From Comamonadaceae bacterium (GTDB taxonomy: Bacteria; Pseudomonadota; Gammaproteobacteria; Burkholderiales; Burkholderiaceae_C): 6,871 bases of DNA. Location of the stretch: contig CANBRV010000122.1 in the NCBI GenBank assembly GCA_947372005.1, positions 1-6,871 of the forward strand, given 5' to 3'. The position numbers were made by a program, and so were the translations under genes. The notes under the pieces were generated by a model, which made no database searches, was not told the DNA's origin, and worked only from the letters and a program-made list of their open reading frames with translations. Each line of letters opens with the position of its first letter. Position 1 is the first letter of the stretch. Shown here piece by piece: positions 1 through 6,454 of the stretch.

Positions 1-71
1 CCGCATCCGATGATGAGGACGCGGGTTTGTTTAAAGCGACGGTTTTTAGCGCCTATGAATGAGGTTTTCAT
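1..71 (-). CDS. Partial gene: probable Rossmann-fold NAD(P)-binding protein (SDR/epimerase-like), 5' end only
   Basis: An open frame runs leftward from an ATG at 71-69 and leaves the window after 23 codons. The visible N-terminus has a basic leader (KNRRFKQTR) followed by RVLIIGCG. That is a hydrophobic beta strand running into a glycine turn, the usual first strand of a Rossmann dinucleotide-binding fold. In Burkholderiales, RVLIIGCG-type starts are common in NAD-dependent epimerase/YeeZ-like SDR proteins; this family choice is inference from a short stretch. An in-frame stop lies just upstream (105-107) and there is no other ATG, GTG or TTG in between, so 71 is the only plausible start inside the window. 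No good Shine-Dalgarno sequence precedes it. The gene is divergent from the reductase gene at 140, with 68 bp between the two start codons. The catalytic part lies outside the window. Confidence 0.6.
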   Translation of the reverse strand, partial: MKTSFIGAKNRRFKQTRVLIIGC

Positions 72-94
72 GGGGAGGTCTGCAAGGGGATAAT
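65..94 (+). promoter_or_regulatory. Possible sigma70 promoter for the reductase-Bug pair
   Basis: TTTTCA (65-70) and GATAAT (89-94) are separated by 18 bp and could serve as -35 and -10 boxes. Transcription would start near 101, leaving a leader of about 40 nt before the ATG at 140. The -35 box is poor, and part of it lies in the first codons of the divergent gene. This is pattern matching only. Confidence 0.25.
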
Positions 95-106
95 CTAAAG
101 CTTGTC

Positions 107-136
107 AATTTCTTAATCGTTAATTTCTCAATCATA
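107..136. repeat. Imperfect 15-bp tandem direct repeat in the divergent intergenic region
   Basis: AATTTCTTAATCGTT (107-121) is followed directly by AATTTCTCAATCATA (122-136), with 12 of 15 positions identical. The repeat ends 3 bp before the ATG at 140 and fills the space where a ribosome-binding site would be expected. It could be a regulator-binding site serving one or both divergent genes, or a chance duplication in AT-rich sequence. No known operator was recognised. Confidence 0.5.
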
Positions 137-139
137 GTT

Positions 140-1177
140 ATGTCTTTCAAAATCACCGTAGAACCCTCTAACCGCACTTTTGATGTCAACGAGGGCGAAG
201 CCATCCTCACCGCTGGTATCCGTCAAGGCGTGTCGATGCCTTACGGCTGCAAAGACGGCGCGTGCGGCTCGTGCAAGTGCTTGAAGCTGTCGGGTACCGT
301 CAAGCACGGCGCACATCAAAGCAAGGCGCTGTCCGATATGGAGGAAGCCAACGGCTACGTGCTGACCTGCTGCGCCGTTCCGCAAAGCGATGTAGTGCTG
401 GAGTCCAAGCAAGTCACCGCTGCGGACGCCTTCCCTGTCAAAAAAATGCCAAGTCGCATCACAACGATGGAGCGCCTCAGTCATGACGTGATGCGCCTCA
501 CCCTGCAACTGCCAACGGCGGAGCCATTTCAATATCACGCGGGGCAATACATCGAGTTCATTTTGCGCGATGGGGCTCGCAGGGCTTATTCCATGGGCAA
601 TGCGGCACATACGACTGAGGGGAAGTCGATTGAGCTGCACATCCGTCACATGCCAGGAGGTAAGTTTACCGATCAAGTATTTAGCACAATGAAGGAAAAG
701 GACATCGTCCGCATTGAAGGGCCATATGGTGGTTTTTATCTGCGCGAAGACTCTGAAAAACCCATGATCTTGTTAGCTTCGGGCACGGGCTTTGCCCCCA
801 TCAAAGCGCTCATCGAGCACATGGAAAAGATTGGTTCCACTCGCCCTGCTACTTTGTACTGGGGCGGTCGCCGCCCATCTGATATGTATTTGGATGCGTG
901 GGTGAAAGAGAAGTTATCTGTGATGCCCAACCTCAAATACGTGCCAGTCATCTCAGACGCGCTGCCAGAGGACGCATGGACAGGTCGCACAGGCTTTGTT
1001 CATGCTGCGGCAATCGCTGATGTTCCCGACATGAGTGGCTATCAGGTCTACGCCTGCGGCGCACCCATCGTGATTGAGTCCGCGCAAAAGCAGTATGTAG
1101 AAAAGTGCGGATTGCCAAGCGACGAGTTTTATGCGGATTCGTTTACTACCGAGGCGGATAAGGCGAAAACAGCATGA
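140..1177 (+). CDS. [2Fe-2S]/FAD/NAD(P)H electron-transfer reductase (annotated in relatives as CDP-6-deoxy-delta-3,4-glucoseen reductase)
   Basis: A 345-residue flavoprotein reductase that would pass electrons from NAD(P)H through FAD to a plant-type [2Fe-2S] cluster and on to an unseen partner. Residues 1-90 are a ferredoxin domain with cluster ligands C37, C42, C45 and C77 (C-x4-C-x2-C, then a distant Cys). C47 and C78 are additional cysteines next to the ligands. Residues about 100-200 are the FAD-binding barrel, with RAYSMGN (148-154) as the RxYSxxN flavin motif. Residues about 205-335 are the NAD(P) domain, with GTGFAP (215-220) and CGAP (306-309). The ATG at 140 is preferred over one at 59 because the family begins right at the ferredoxin fold, and the longer start would run into the divergent gene. 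No clear Shine-Dalgarno precedes it. Related architectures occur in AscD, MmoC and XylA-type reductases. The glucoseen-reductase name is only a family label: no deoxysugar gene is nearby, so the substrate is unknown. Confidence 0.9.
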   Translation: MSFKITVEPSNRTFDVNEGEAILTAGIRQGVSMPYGCKDGACGSCKCLKLSGTVKHGAHQSKALSDMEEANGYVLTCCAVPQSDVVLESKQVTAADAFPVKKMPSRITTMERLSHDVMRLTLQLPTAEPFQYHAGQYIEFILRDGARRAYSMGNAAHTTEGKSIELHIRHMPGGKFTDQVFSTMKEKDIVRIEGPYGGFYLREDSEKPMILLASGTGFAPIKALIEHMEKIGSTRPATLYWGGRRPSDMYLDAWVKEKLSVMPNLKYVPVISDALPEDAWTGRTGFVHAAAIADVPDMSGYQVYACGAPIVIESAQKQYVEKCGLPSDEFYADSFTTEADKAKTA

Positions 1178-2130
1178 AATCGCTTTTGACGCTGCTGCTT
1201 GCGGCGCTGCCACTGGTTGCATTCGCCCAAGCGCAAAAAGCCATTCGTCTCGTTGTTCCCTACGCCGCTGGCGGTCCGATTGATGTGAGCGCAAGGTTGC
1301 TCGCCGATAAGGTTAAAGGTGACGTGGGTAGCGTCATCGTCGATAACAAGCCCGGTGCCGGTGGCAACTTGGGCGCAGACCTTGTGGCAAAAGCCGCGCC
1401 AGACGGTATGACCATTGGCATTGCAGCCGTTGCCACGCACGCGATCAACCCGTGGTTGTTTGCCAAGATGCCGTATGACTCAATCAAGGATTTCACGCCG
1501 ATCACGCAAATTTTGCGCGTGCCCAATGTGCTGGTGATGAATAGCGAAACAGCAAAGCGGCTTAATATCCAGACGCTGGCTGACTTTGTGGCCTATGCCA
1601 AAGCCAATCCCGCCAAGCTCAATTACGGCAGCGGTGGCCTTGGCAGTGCAGGGCATTTAGCGGGCGAAATGTTTAAAGCGCGTGCGGGTATTTTTGCGGT
1701 ACACATTCCGTACAGCGGCGGCAATCCTGCGCAGCTCGCGCTGCTATCTGGACAAGTTGATTTCAATTTTGACAATCTCGCCACCGCAGCGCCCAATATC
1801 AAGAGTGGGAAATTGAAAGCGCTAGGCGTGACCACGCTGGCAAGGTCACACGCACTGCCCCTAGTGCCTGCCATTGCCGAGACATTCAAAGGATTTGAGA
1901 TTGACAGTTGGTGGGGGTTGGTTGCGCCAGCGAACTTAACGCCTGCCTTGCAAGCCAAGCTTCATGCGGCCTTCACGACGGCATTACAGAGCGAGGACAT
2001 TAAAGCTCGCTTCGCCAATTTGTATGCTGAACCCACGCCCACTACGCCCGAAGCGTTTGCTGCACTCATTCAAAGCGAGCTTAAAAAATATGAGCCGATG
2101 GTGAAGGCGAGTGGCGCAAAGGCGGAATGA
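1174..2130 (+). CDS. Bug-family (TctC-like) periplasmic solute-binding protein
   Basis: A 318-residue secreted binding protein of the tripartite tricarboxylate transporter type. The N-terminus is a signal peptide: MKS, a leucine/alanine-rich core, and AFA at 16-18, with cleavage probably after residue 18 or 20. Family hallmarks follow: IRLVVPYAAGGPIDVSARLL (24-43), the ligand-loop region VDNKPGAGGNLGADLVA (56-72), the HIPYSGG motif (177-183), and LSGQVDFNFD with GKLKALGVT (191-220). Length is normal for the family. Bug proteins capture carboxylates or related small molecules in the periplasm, but the ligand cannot be read from sequence. No TctA/TctB membrane genes are in the window, so this is an orphan, as is common in Burkholderiales. 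The start codon overlaps the stop of the reductase gene (ATGA), with a weak AAGG at 1160-1163, which implies translational coupling. Confidence 0.93.
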   Translation: MKSLLTLLLAALPLVAFAQAQKAIRLVVPYAAGGPIDVSARLLADKVKGDVGSVIVDNKPGAGGNLGADLVAKAAPDGMTIGIAAVATHAINPWLFAKMPYDSIKDFTPITQILRVPNVLVMNSETAKRLNIQTLADFVAYAKANPAKLNYGSGGLGSAGHLAGEMFKARAGIFAVHIPYSGGNPAQLALLSGQVDFNFDNLATAAPNIKSGKLKALGVTTLARSHALPLVPAIAETFKGFEIDSWWGLVAPANLTPALQAKLHAAFTTALQSEDIKARFANLYAEPTPTTPEAFAALIQSELKKYEPMVKASGAKAE

Positions 2131-2155
2131 TGGTGAGTAGCCGCTAAAAAGTAAA

Positions 2156-2183
2156 AAGCCCTTGATTTTTCAATCAAGGGCTT
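2156..2183. terminator. Rho-independent, probably bidirectional terminator between convergent units
   Basis: AAGCCCTTGATT (2156-2167) and AATCAAGGGCTT (2172-2183) form a perfect 12-bp stem with a 4-nt loop. Read on the minus strand, the stem is followed by TTTACTTTTT, a good uridine tract, so it should terminate the dnaQ-tRNA transcript 9 nt beyond the CCA end. Read on the plus strand, it lies 25 nt after the Bug-family stop codon and is followed only by CTATA, so termination there is probably weaker. Confidence 0.9.
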
Positions 2184-2191
2184 CTATACAT

Positions 2192-2268
2192 TGGTGCGGC
2201 TGGCAGGAATTGAACCCACGACCCTCTGGTTCGTAGCCAGATACTCTATCCAACTGAGCTACAGCCGC
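2192..2268 (-). tRNA. tRNA-Arg (anticodon ACG), CCA encoded
   Basis: The minus strand folds into a complete 77-nt tRNA. The 7-bp acceptor stem is GCGGCTG paired with CAGCCGC, followed by discriminator A and a genomically encoded CCA (2194-2192). The D arm carries GCTCAGTTGGATAGAG. The anticodon stem TCTGG/CCAGA encloses CTACGAA, giving anticodon ACG. The T arm has the TTCAATT loop. ACG is normally edited to ICG by TadA, so the tRNA would read CGU, CGC and CGA. It resembles E. coli tRNA-Arg(ACG) closely in the D arm and anticodon loop. It lies 13 nt downstream of the dnaQ stop, too close for a separate promoter between them, so it is either cut from the dnaQ transcript or driven from within dnaQ. 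Confidence 0.97.
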
Positions 2269-2281
2269 GCACAGCCACTGA

Positions 2282-3001
2282 TTATAAGGCAGGTTCGCCA
2301 GTTTGCCAAGCCTGTCGCCAAACAGTTTTTCCGCCACTAGCTTTATCTAGTTGCACCAGCACGGCATCGTGCGCCGCTATTTCGTCACTTGAAGCCATCA
2401 AAACAGGTAAATCGTACTGACGTAAATCAATCGTTTGAGTCGTTGCACTCTTATCTTCCGCGTTTGCATCCATCAACAGCGCATCTTGCCCGCGTGTGAG
2501 GCCAATATACACGTCTGCCAGCAACTCGGCGTCTAACAGCGCTCCGTGCAGCTTGCGGCCCGAGTTATCCACGCCCAAGCGGTCACATAGCGCATCCAAG
2601 CTATTGCGCTTGCCTGGGTATTGGTGCTTGGCCATCGCCAGCGAGTCCACCACCTTGGTGACCACACTGGTAAAGCGATTCTTGTTAGCCCGTGCCAATT
2701 CCGACTCTAAAAATCCCACATCAAACGGCGCGTTGTGAATGATGACTTCTGCGCCTGCGATGTAACTTAAAAAATCGTCTGCAATTTCGGCAAATTTGGG
2801 CTTATCGCTCAAAAACTCGGTCGTGAGGCCGTGAACACGCAGAGCACCCTCGTCACTCTCGCGCTCAGGATTGAGGTAGTAATGTTTGTTGTTGCCCGTC
2901 AGTTTGCGGTTCAGCAATTCAACGCAACCGAGCTCGACAATCCGATCGCCATTTTGCGGCGATAACCCTGTTGTTTCGGTATCCAACATGACTTGGCGCA
3001 T
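2282..3001 (-). CDS. dnaQ: DNA polymerase III epsilon subunit (3'-5' proofreading exonuclease)
   Basis: A 239-residue DEDDh exonuclease that removes misincorporated nucleotides as part of the replicative Pol III core (alpha-epsilon-theta). ExoI is LDTETTGL with D7 and E9. ExoII is HNAPFDVGF with D94. ExoIII-epsilon is HGALLDAELL with H152 and D157. All catalytic metal ligands and the general-base histidine are therefore present. The nuclease domain spans about 1-175. The tail from about 186 to 239 fits the segment that in E. coli binds the beta clamp and the alpha subunit, so this is full-length epsilon and not a lone nuclease domain. An AAAGGTAGAG stretch just before the ATG is an acceptable ribosome-binding site. 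The gene begins 17 nt after the fdx stop on the same strand and is followed at once by the tRNA gene. The divergent rnhA neighbour seen in E. coli is not here. Confidence 0.96.
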   Translation of the reverse strand: MRQVMLDTETTGLSPQNGDRIVELGCVELLNRKLTGNNKHYYLNPERESDEGALRVHGLTTEFLSDKPKFAEIADDFLSYIAGAEVIIHNAPFDVGFLESELARANKNRFTSVVTKVVDSLAMAKHQYPGKRNSLDALCDRLGVDNSGRKLHGALLDAELLADVYIGLTRGQDALLMDANAEDKSATTQTIDLRQYDLPVLMASSDEIAAHDAVLVQLDKASGGKTVWRQAWQTGEPAL

Positions 3002-3018
3002 GATTCTCTACCTTTAAC

Positions 3019-3360
3019 TTAATGCAATTCTTTCGCGTGGTTGATGGTGTATTTTGGAATCTCCACCACCAAATCGGTTTGCGCCACAAAGGCTTGGCAC
3101 GACAGGCGCGAGTTGGGCTCTAGTCCCCAAGCGCGGTCTAGCAAATCCTCTTCGTTTTCGTCCATCTCGTTCAAGCTGTTAAAACCCTCGCGGACAATGA
3201 TGTGGCAGGTGGTGCACGCGCAGCTCATGTCGCAGGCATGCTCGATGGCAATGCCGTGCTCGAGCAATGCTTCGCACAGACTGTCACCGCTGGAAGCCTT
3301 GATTGACGTGCCCTGCGGGCAAAGCTCTGCGTGCGGAAGGATTTTGATAGTGATAGCCAT
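3019..3360 (-). CDS. fdx: ISC-type [2Fe-2S] ferredoxin
   Basis: A 113-residue adrenodoxin-type ferredoxin that supplies electrons for cluster assembly on IscU. The ligand pattern HACDMSCACTTCH gives C43, C49 and C52, with C88 in LSCQAF as the fourth ligand. C47 corresponds to the extra conserved cysteine near the cluster in E. coli Fdx. The acidic stretch NEMDENEEDLLDRAWG (64-79) matches the partner-binding helix region of this family. Length agrees with E. coli Fdx (about 111). It starts only 3 nt after the hscA stop, and dnaQ follows 17 nt downstream. The gene most likely depends on translation of hscA, since only a weak GAGA lies upstream. It is the last recognisable ISC gene here; no iscX follows. 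Confidence 0.96.
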   Translation of the reverse strand: MAITIKILPHAELCPQGTSIKASSGDSLCEALLEHGIAIEHACDMSCACTTCHIIVREGFNSLNEMDENEEDLLDRAWGLEPNSRLSCQAFVAQTDLVVEIPKYTINHAKELH

Positions 3361-3363
3361 AAT

Positions 3364-5169
3364 TTAGATATTCTCGATGTTTTTCCCAGCCAGCGCACGT
3401 GCAATGCCAGCATTCATTCTGGCAGCGGCAAAGGCTTCGGTGGCTTTGGCAAGTTCGGCCGTTACGGCCTCTATAGCCCTAGCATCTTCCAGTGATTTTG
3501 AAGCCGTGCATGCAGCGACTAATTCGTCAATTTGAGTTTGCGACTCCGCATCCAATAAATCACGATCCGAGCTAAGCGCCGACTGCACCGCAATCACCAT
3601 GCGATCAGCCTCTAGCCTTGCTTCTGCCAACGCCCGAGCCGCCATATCTTGTGCGGCTGTACCAAAGCTGTCTCGCAGCATGGTGGCGATTTGCTCGTCG
3701 GTCAATCCATAACTGGGCTTCACATCAATACGCGCTTCAACGCCCGAGCCTTGCTCCACTGCCGCTACGCTAAGCAGTCCATCAGCATCCACCGTAAACG
3801 TGACGCGAATTTTGGCTGCGCCTGCCGCCATGGGCGGAATGCCGCGCAGCTCGAACCGCGCCAGCGAGCGACAATCCGCAACGAGGTCGCGCTCACCCTG
3901 CACCACGTGCAGTGCCAGCGCGGTTTGCCCGTCTTTGTAGGTCGTAAAGTCTTGCGCCATCGCCGTAGGAATCGTTTGATTGCGCGGCACGATGCGTTCC
4001 ACCAAACCGCCCATCGTCTCGATGCCCAACGAGAGCGGAATGACATCCAAGAGCAGCATATCGTCCGCATCCGTACCCGTTTTGTTACCTGCCAATTGAT
4101 TGGCTTGAATGGCAGCACCCAGCGCGACCACTTCATCAGGGTTGAGATTAGTGAGTGGCGGCTTGCCAAAGAACTCTCCCACCACAGATTGGATGTATGG
4201 CATGCGCGTAGAGCCGCCCACCATGACCGTACCGTCGATATCAGAGGGCTTGAGCTTCGCATCGCGCAAGGCTTTTTTGACCGCAGCGAGCGTGCGATCA
4301 GTGAGCGGCTTTGTGATTTCTACAAACTGTGCGCGTGTGATGGCCTGGTCGCCCACCTGCACCGCATCTGCTGTGGTTAGTTTTTCTTTTATTTTTCGCG
4401 CTTCAAACGTGCTGACTTTGCCATTCAAAAATGCCACGACCGCATGGTCGTAATCATCACCGCCTAAGGCAGAGTCTCCGCCTGTGGCGATGACTTCAAA
4501 CACCCCTTTATTTAGTCGCAAGATTGAGATGTCAAACGTGCCACCCCCTAAGTCGTAAATCGCGTAGATGCCTTCGGCTGCATTGTCGAGTCCATAGGCA
4601 ATCGCTGCGGCTGTAGGCTCGTTAATCAAGCGCAAAACATTCAGTCCCGCGAGCTGCGCCGCATCCTTGGTGGCTTGGCGTTGTGCATCGTCAAAGTAAG
4701 CAGGCACGGTAATCACGGCGCCCAAAATATCGTCATCGAACGTGTCTTCGGCTCGGTACCTAAGCGTTGCCAAAATTTCGGCACTCACTTCAACAGGGGA
4801 CTTTTCGCCAGCGACCGTTTGAATGCTCACCATACCGGCCTTTGCCGCCAAGTGATATGGCAATGATGATGCGTTCGTGATGTCCGCTAAGCCACGACCC
4901 ATAAGGCGTTTGACAGAGGCGATGGTGTTCGTTGGGTCACTCACCTGAGCAGCCATGGCCGCAAAACCGATCTCGCGTTTATCGGCATCGACATAGCGAA
5001 CCACTGACGGCAAAATCACGCGGCCTTGTTCATCTGGCAAGCACTCGGCAACGCCGCTGCGCACACTTGCCACTAACGAATGCGTAGTACCAAGATCAAT
5101 GCCAATGGCGATACGCCGCGCGTGGGGATCGGGCGCTTGGTTGGGTTCAGAGATTTGCAGGAGAGCCAT
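3364..5169 (-). CDS. hscA: Fe-S assembly Hsp70 chaperone HscA
   Basis: A 601-residue specialised Hsp70 that uses ATP to help move clusters from IscU to acceptor proteins. Order: phosphate-1 loop [10 protein letters not shown] (22-31), connect region [13 protein letters not shown] (183-195), phosphate-2 loop YDLGGGTFD (205-213), adenosine motif MVGGSTRMP (316-324), interdomain segment [11 protein letters not shown] (372-382), then the peptide-binding beta domain and helical lid to 601. The N-terminus MALLQISEP is the same as in E. coli HscA, which supports this start even though no Shine-Dalgarno is visible in the 17 nt after hscB. The loop reads GTTHS where E. coli has GTTNS. The stretch between GGDDYDH (236-242) and the ITRAQF block (278-283) is about 17 residues shorter than in E. 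coli HscA. The frame is continuous, so this is an in-frame difference and not a break. Confidence 0.97.
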   Translation of the reverse strand: MALLQISEPNQAPDPHARRIAIGIDLGTTHSLVASVRSGVAECLPDEQGRVILPSVVRYVDADKREIGFAAMAAQVSDPTNTIASVKRLMGRGLADITNASSLPYHLAAKAGMVSIQTVAGEKSPVEVSAEILATLRYRAEDTFDDDILGAVITVPAYFDDAQRQATKDAAQLAGLNVLRLINEPTAAAIAYGLDNAAEGIYAIYDLGGGTFDISILRLNKGVFEVIATGGDSALGGDDYDHAVVAFLNGKVSTFEARKIKEKLTTADAVQVGDQAITRAQFVEITKPLTDRTLAAVKKALRDAKLKPSDIDGTVMVGGSTRMPYIQSVVGEFFGKPPLTNLNPDEVVALGAAIQANQLAGNKTGTDADDMLLLDVIPLSLGIETMGGLVERIVPRNQTIPTAMAQDFTTYKDGQTALALHVVQGERDLVADCRSLARFELRGIPPMAAGAAKIRVTFTVDADGLLSVAAVEQGSGVEARIDVKPSYGLTDEQIATMLRDSFGTAAQDMAARALAEARLEADRMVIAVQSALSSDRDLLDAESQTQIDELVAACTASKSLEDARAIEAVTAELAKATEAFAAARMNAGIARALAGKNIENI

Positions 5170-5186
5170 GTTGGGAATTCGTTTTT

Positions 5187-5693
5187 CTAAAGACGATCTT
5201 CTAATTCGGATTCAAATTTTTCAATGAACATCAGGCTACGAACCAAGCTAGACGCGGCATCTGAAGCATTTTCTTTGTCTAAGGAGCGGCCGCATTGGGC
5301 TAGCAGCTTTTGCTTGAGAGCGGAAACTTCAGCCAAGAGTGTTTCAATTTGCTCGTAGCTGGTGGCATCATCCGCCGCCTCGCGCCATTCGATTTGCTGC
5401 ATCAAAAATGTGGCAGGCATAGCGGTGTTGTTTTCGGCGTTGATGGGGGCGCCGCGTAACTCACACAAGTAAGCAGCGCGTTTGAGTGGGTCTTTCAGCC
5501 GCTGGTACGCCTCATTGATTCGCACGCTCCACTGCATGGCGAGGCGCTGAGCAGTCGCTCCTTGCGCAGCAAATTTATCGGGATGCGCTTCGCGCTGCAG
5601 GGCTTTCCATTTGGTATCTAGCTCTGGCAGACTTTGTTCGTACTGCTCAGGCACACCAAATATTTGGAAATCATTGTCCGTGAGGCTAGACAC
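5187..5693 (-). CDS. hscB: J-domain co-chaperone HscB
   Basis: A 168-residue Hsp40-type partner that delivers IscU to HscA and stimulates its ATPase. From the chosen GTG start, the J domain covers about 1-75 with the HPD motif at residues 37-39 (HPDKFA) and the [12 protein letters not shown] helix at about 58-70. The C-terminal three-helix domain that binds IscU follows, with [18 protein letters not shown] near 88-105. The GTG at 5693 was chosen for two reasons: GGTGA sits 8 nt upstream, and [12 protein letters not shown] aligns without overhang to the N-terminus of Burkholderiales HscB as I recall it (MASLNDSHFDLF in Burkholderia). A GTG at 5723 would give 178 residues but has no ribosome-binding site. 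With the chosen start the gene overlaps the end of iscA by 8 nt, suggesting coupled translation. hscA follows after 17 nt. Confidence 0.92.
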   Translation of the reverse strand: MSSLTDNDFQIFGVPEQYEQSLPELDTKWKALQREAHPDKFAAQGATAQRLAMQWSVRINEAYQRLKDPLKRAAYLCELRGAPINAENNTAMPATFLMQQIEWREAADDATSYEQIETLLAEVSALKQKLLAQCGRSLDKENASDAASSLVRSLMFIEKFESELEDRL

Positions 5694-6009
5694 GGAAAGA
5701 TTCACCGCAACCGCAGCGGTCACGCTCGTTGGGATTAATAAATTTGAAGCCTTCGTTCAAACCTTCGCGAGTGTAGTCAAGCGTAGTGCCTTCGATATAC
5801 GGCAAGCTTTTTGGATCAACCAACACCTTGATCCCGCGATCTTCAAACACCACGTCTTCTGGCATTTGCTCGTCCACGTATTCCAGCTTGTATGCCAGAC
5901 CCGAGCAGCCCGTGGTCTTGACGCCAAGGCGCACACCTAGGCCTTTGGCGCGCTTGGCGAGATAACGGTTAACGTGCTTGGCAGCGGTTTCGGACAGCGT
6001 GACGGACAT
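5686..6009 (-). CDS. iscA: A-type iron-sulfur carrier IscA
   Basis: A 107-residue HesB/IscA-family protein that binds iron or [Fe-S] clusters and hands them to apoproteins. The three conserved cysteines are present: C35 in TTGCSGLAY, and C99 and C101 in the C-terminal RCGCGESF. Length equals that of E. coli IscA (107), and the placement directly after iscU marks it as IscA and not ErpA or SufA. AAGAGAAAAG about 4 nt before the ATG is a usable ribosome-binding site. The gap from iscU is 17 nt, and the 3' end overlaps hscB. Confidence 0.97.
   Translation of the reverse strand: MSVTLSETAAKHVNRYLAKRAKGLGVRLGVKTTGCSGLAYKLEYVDEQMPEDVVFEDRGIKVLVDPKSLPYIEGTTLDYTREGLNEGFKFINPNERDRCGCGESFRV
5702..5706 (-). 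promoter_or_regulatory. Ribosome-binding site deciding the hscB start
   Basis: GGTGA on the minus strand lies inside the last codons of iscA, 8 nt before the GTG at 5693. It matches the 3' part of the canonical AGGAGGTGA. The more distal candidate GTG at 5723 is preceded by AATCCCAACGAGC, which has no comparable signal. Confidence 0.5.
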
Positions 6010-6026
6010 AGTCTTTTCTCTTAAAT

Positions 6027-6425
6027 TTAGGCAGCTACAGCTGTTCCAATTTTGGCTTTGTAATCATTCACAGCCGCTTTAATCGCATCTTCCGCGAGGA
6101 TGGAGCAATGGATCTTGACAGGCGGCAGCGCCAACTCTTCGGCGATTTGGCTGTTCTTGAGTGCTGCAGCTTCGTCCAGCGTCTTGCCCTTGACCCATTC
6201 GGTCACCAGCGAGCTAGACGCAATGGCCGAGCCGCAGCCATAGGTTTTAAAGCGTGCGTCTTCGATGATGCCCGTGACGGGGTTGACCTTGATTTGCAGC
6301 TTCATCACGTCGCCGCAAGCAGGTGCGCCAACCATGCCCGTGCCAACGGATTCGTCGCCCTTGTCGAAGCTGCCGACATTGCGTGGGTTTTCGTAGTGAT
6401 CGACTACTTTGTCTGAATAAGCCAT
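6027..6425 (-). CDS. iscU: Iron-sulfur cluster scaffold IscU
   Basis: A 132-residue scaffold on which sulfur from IscS and iron are combined. Cluster and assembly residues are all visible: C37 and D39 in [10 protein letters not shown]64 in [10 protein letters not shown], and H106 and C107 in [12 protein letters not shown]. The HscA recognition motif LPPVK occupies 100-104, in agreement with hscA and hscB downstream. The N-terminal [20 protein letters not shown] is typical of the family. Numbering runs one residue ahead of E. coli from C64 onward, which points to a single-residue insertion between D39 and C64. It has the best ribosome-binding site in the window, AAGGAG 7 nt before the ATG. Confidence 0.98.
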   Translation of the reverse strand: MAYSDKVVDHYENPRNVGSFDKGDESVGTGMVGAPACGDVMKLQIKVNPVTGIIEDARFKTYGCGSAIASSSLVTEWVKGKTLDEAAALKNSQIAEELALPPVKIHCSILAEDAIKAAVNDYKAKIGTAVAA

Positions 6426-6432
6426 GATTTTT

Positions 6433-6438
6433 CTCCTT
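6433..6438 (-). promoter_or_regulatory. Strong Shine-Dalgarno of iscU
   Basis: AAGGAG on the minus strand with a 7-nt spacer to the iscU ATG, in the 29-nt gap after iscS. It stands out because downstream ISC genes have weak sites or none, which fits higher translation of the scaffold than of the chaperones. Confidence 0.7.
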
Positions 6439-6454
6439 GAAAAATGCTAAAAAT

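Noticed and set aside
103..108. TTGACA on the minus strand as a -35 box for the divergent gene
   Set aside because: It is a perfect hexamer, but no acceptable -10 box lies 16-18 nt downstream; the sequence there is C-rich.
59..139. Longer start for the reductase at an ATG at 59, adding 27 residues
   Set aside because: The extra residues are not part of the ferredoxin fold, would overlap the divergent gene starting at 71 and cover the intergenic region. Family members begin at the residue encoded at 140.
128..676. 182-codon open frame on the minus strand
   Set aside because: It is antisense to the well-supported ferredoxin and FAD domains of the reductase and shows no motif or ribosome-binding site.
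3765..4262. 165-codon frame on the same strand as hscA, shifted by one
   Set aside because: It is rich in Trp, Arg and Ser, typical of an out-of-frame reading. The hscA frame is unbroken through the region, so there is no frameshift to explain.
3649..4380. 243-codon open frame on the plus strand
   Set aside because: It lies wholly opposite hscA, which has all Hsp70 motifs in its own frame. The product has no recognisable domain and is rich in His and Arg, as expected of an antisense shadow.
5080..5082. His30 in the HscA phosphate loop (GTTHS in place of GTTNS) as a defect
   Set aside because: This position varies in Hsp70s (for example Tyr in eukaryotic members), and the invariant Asp, Gly and Thr residues are kept.
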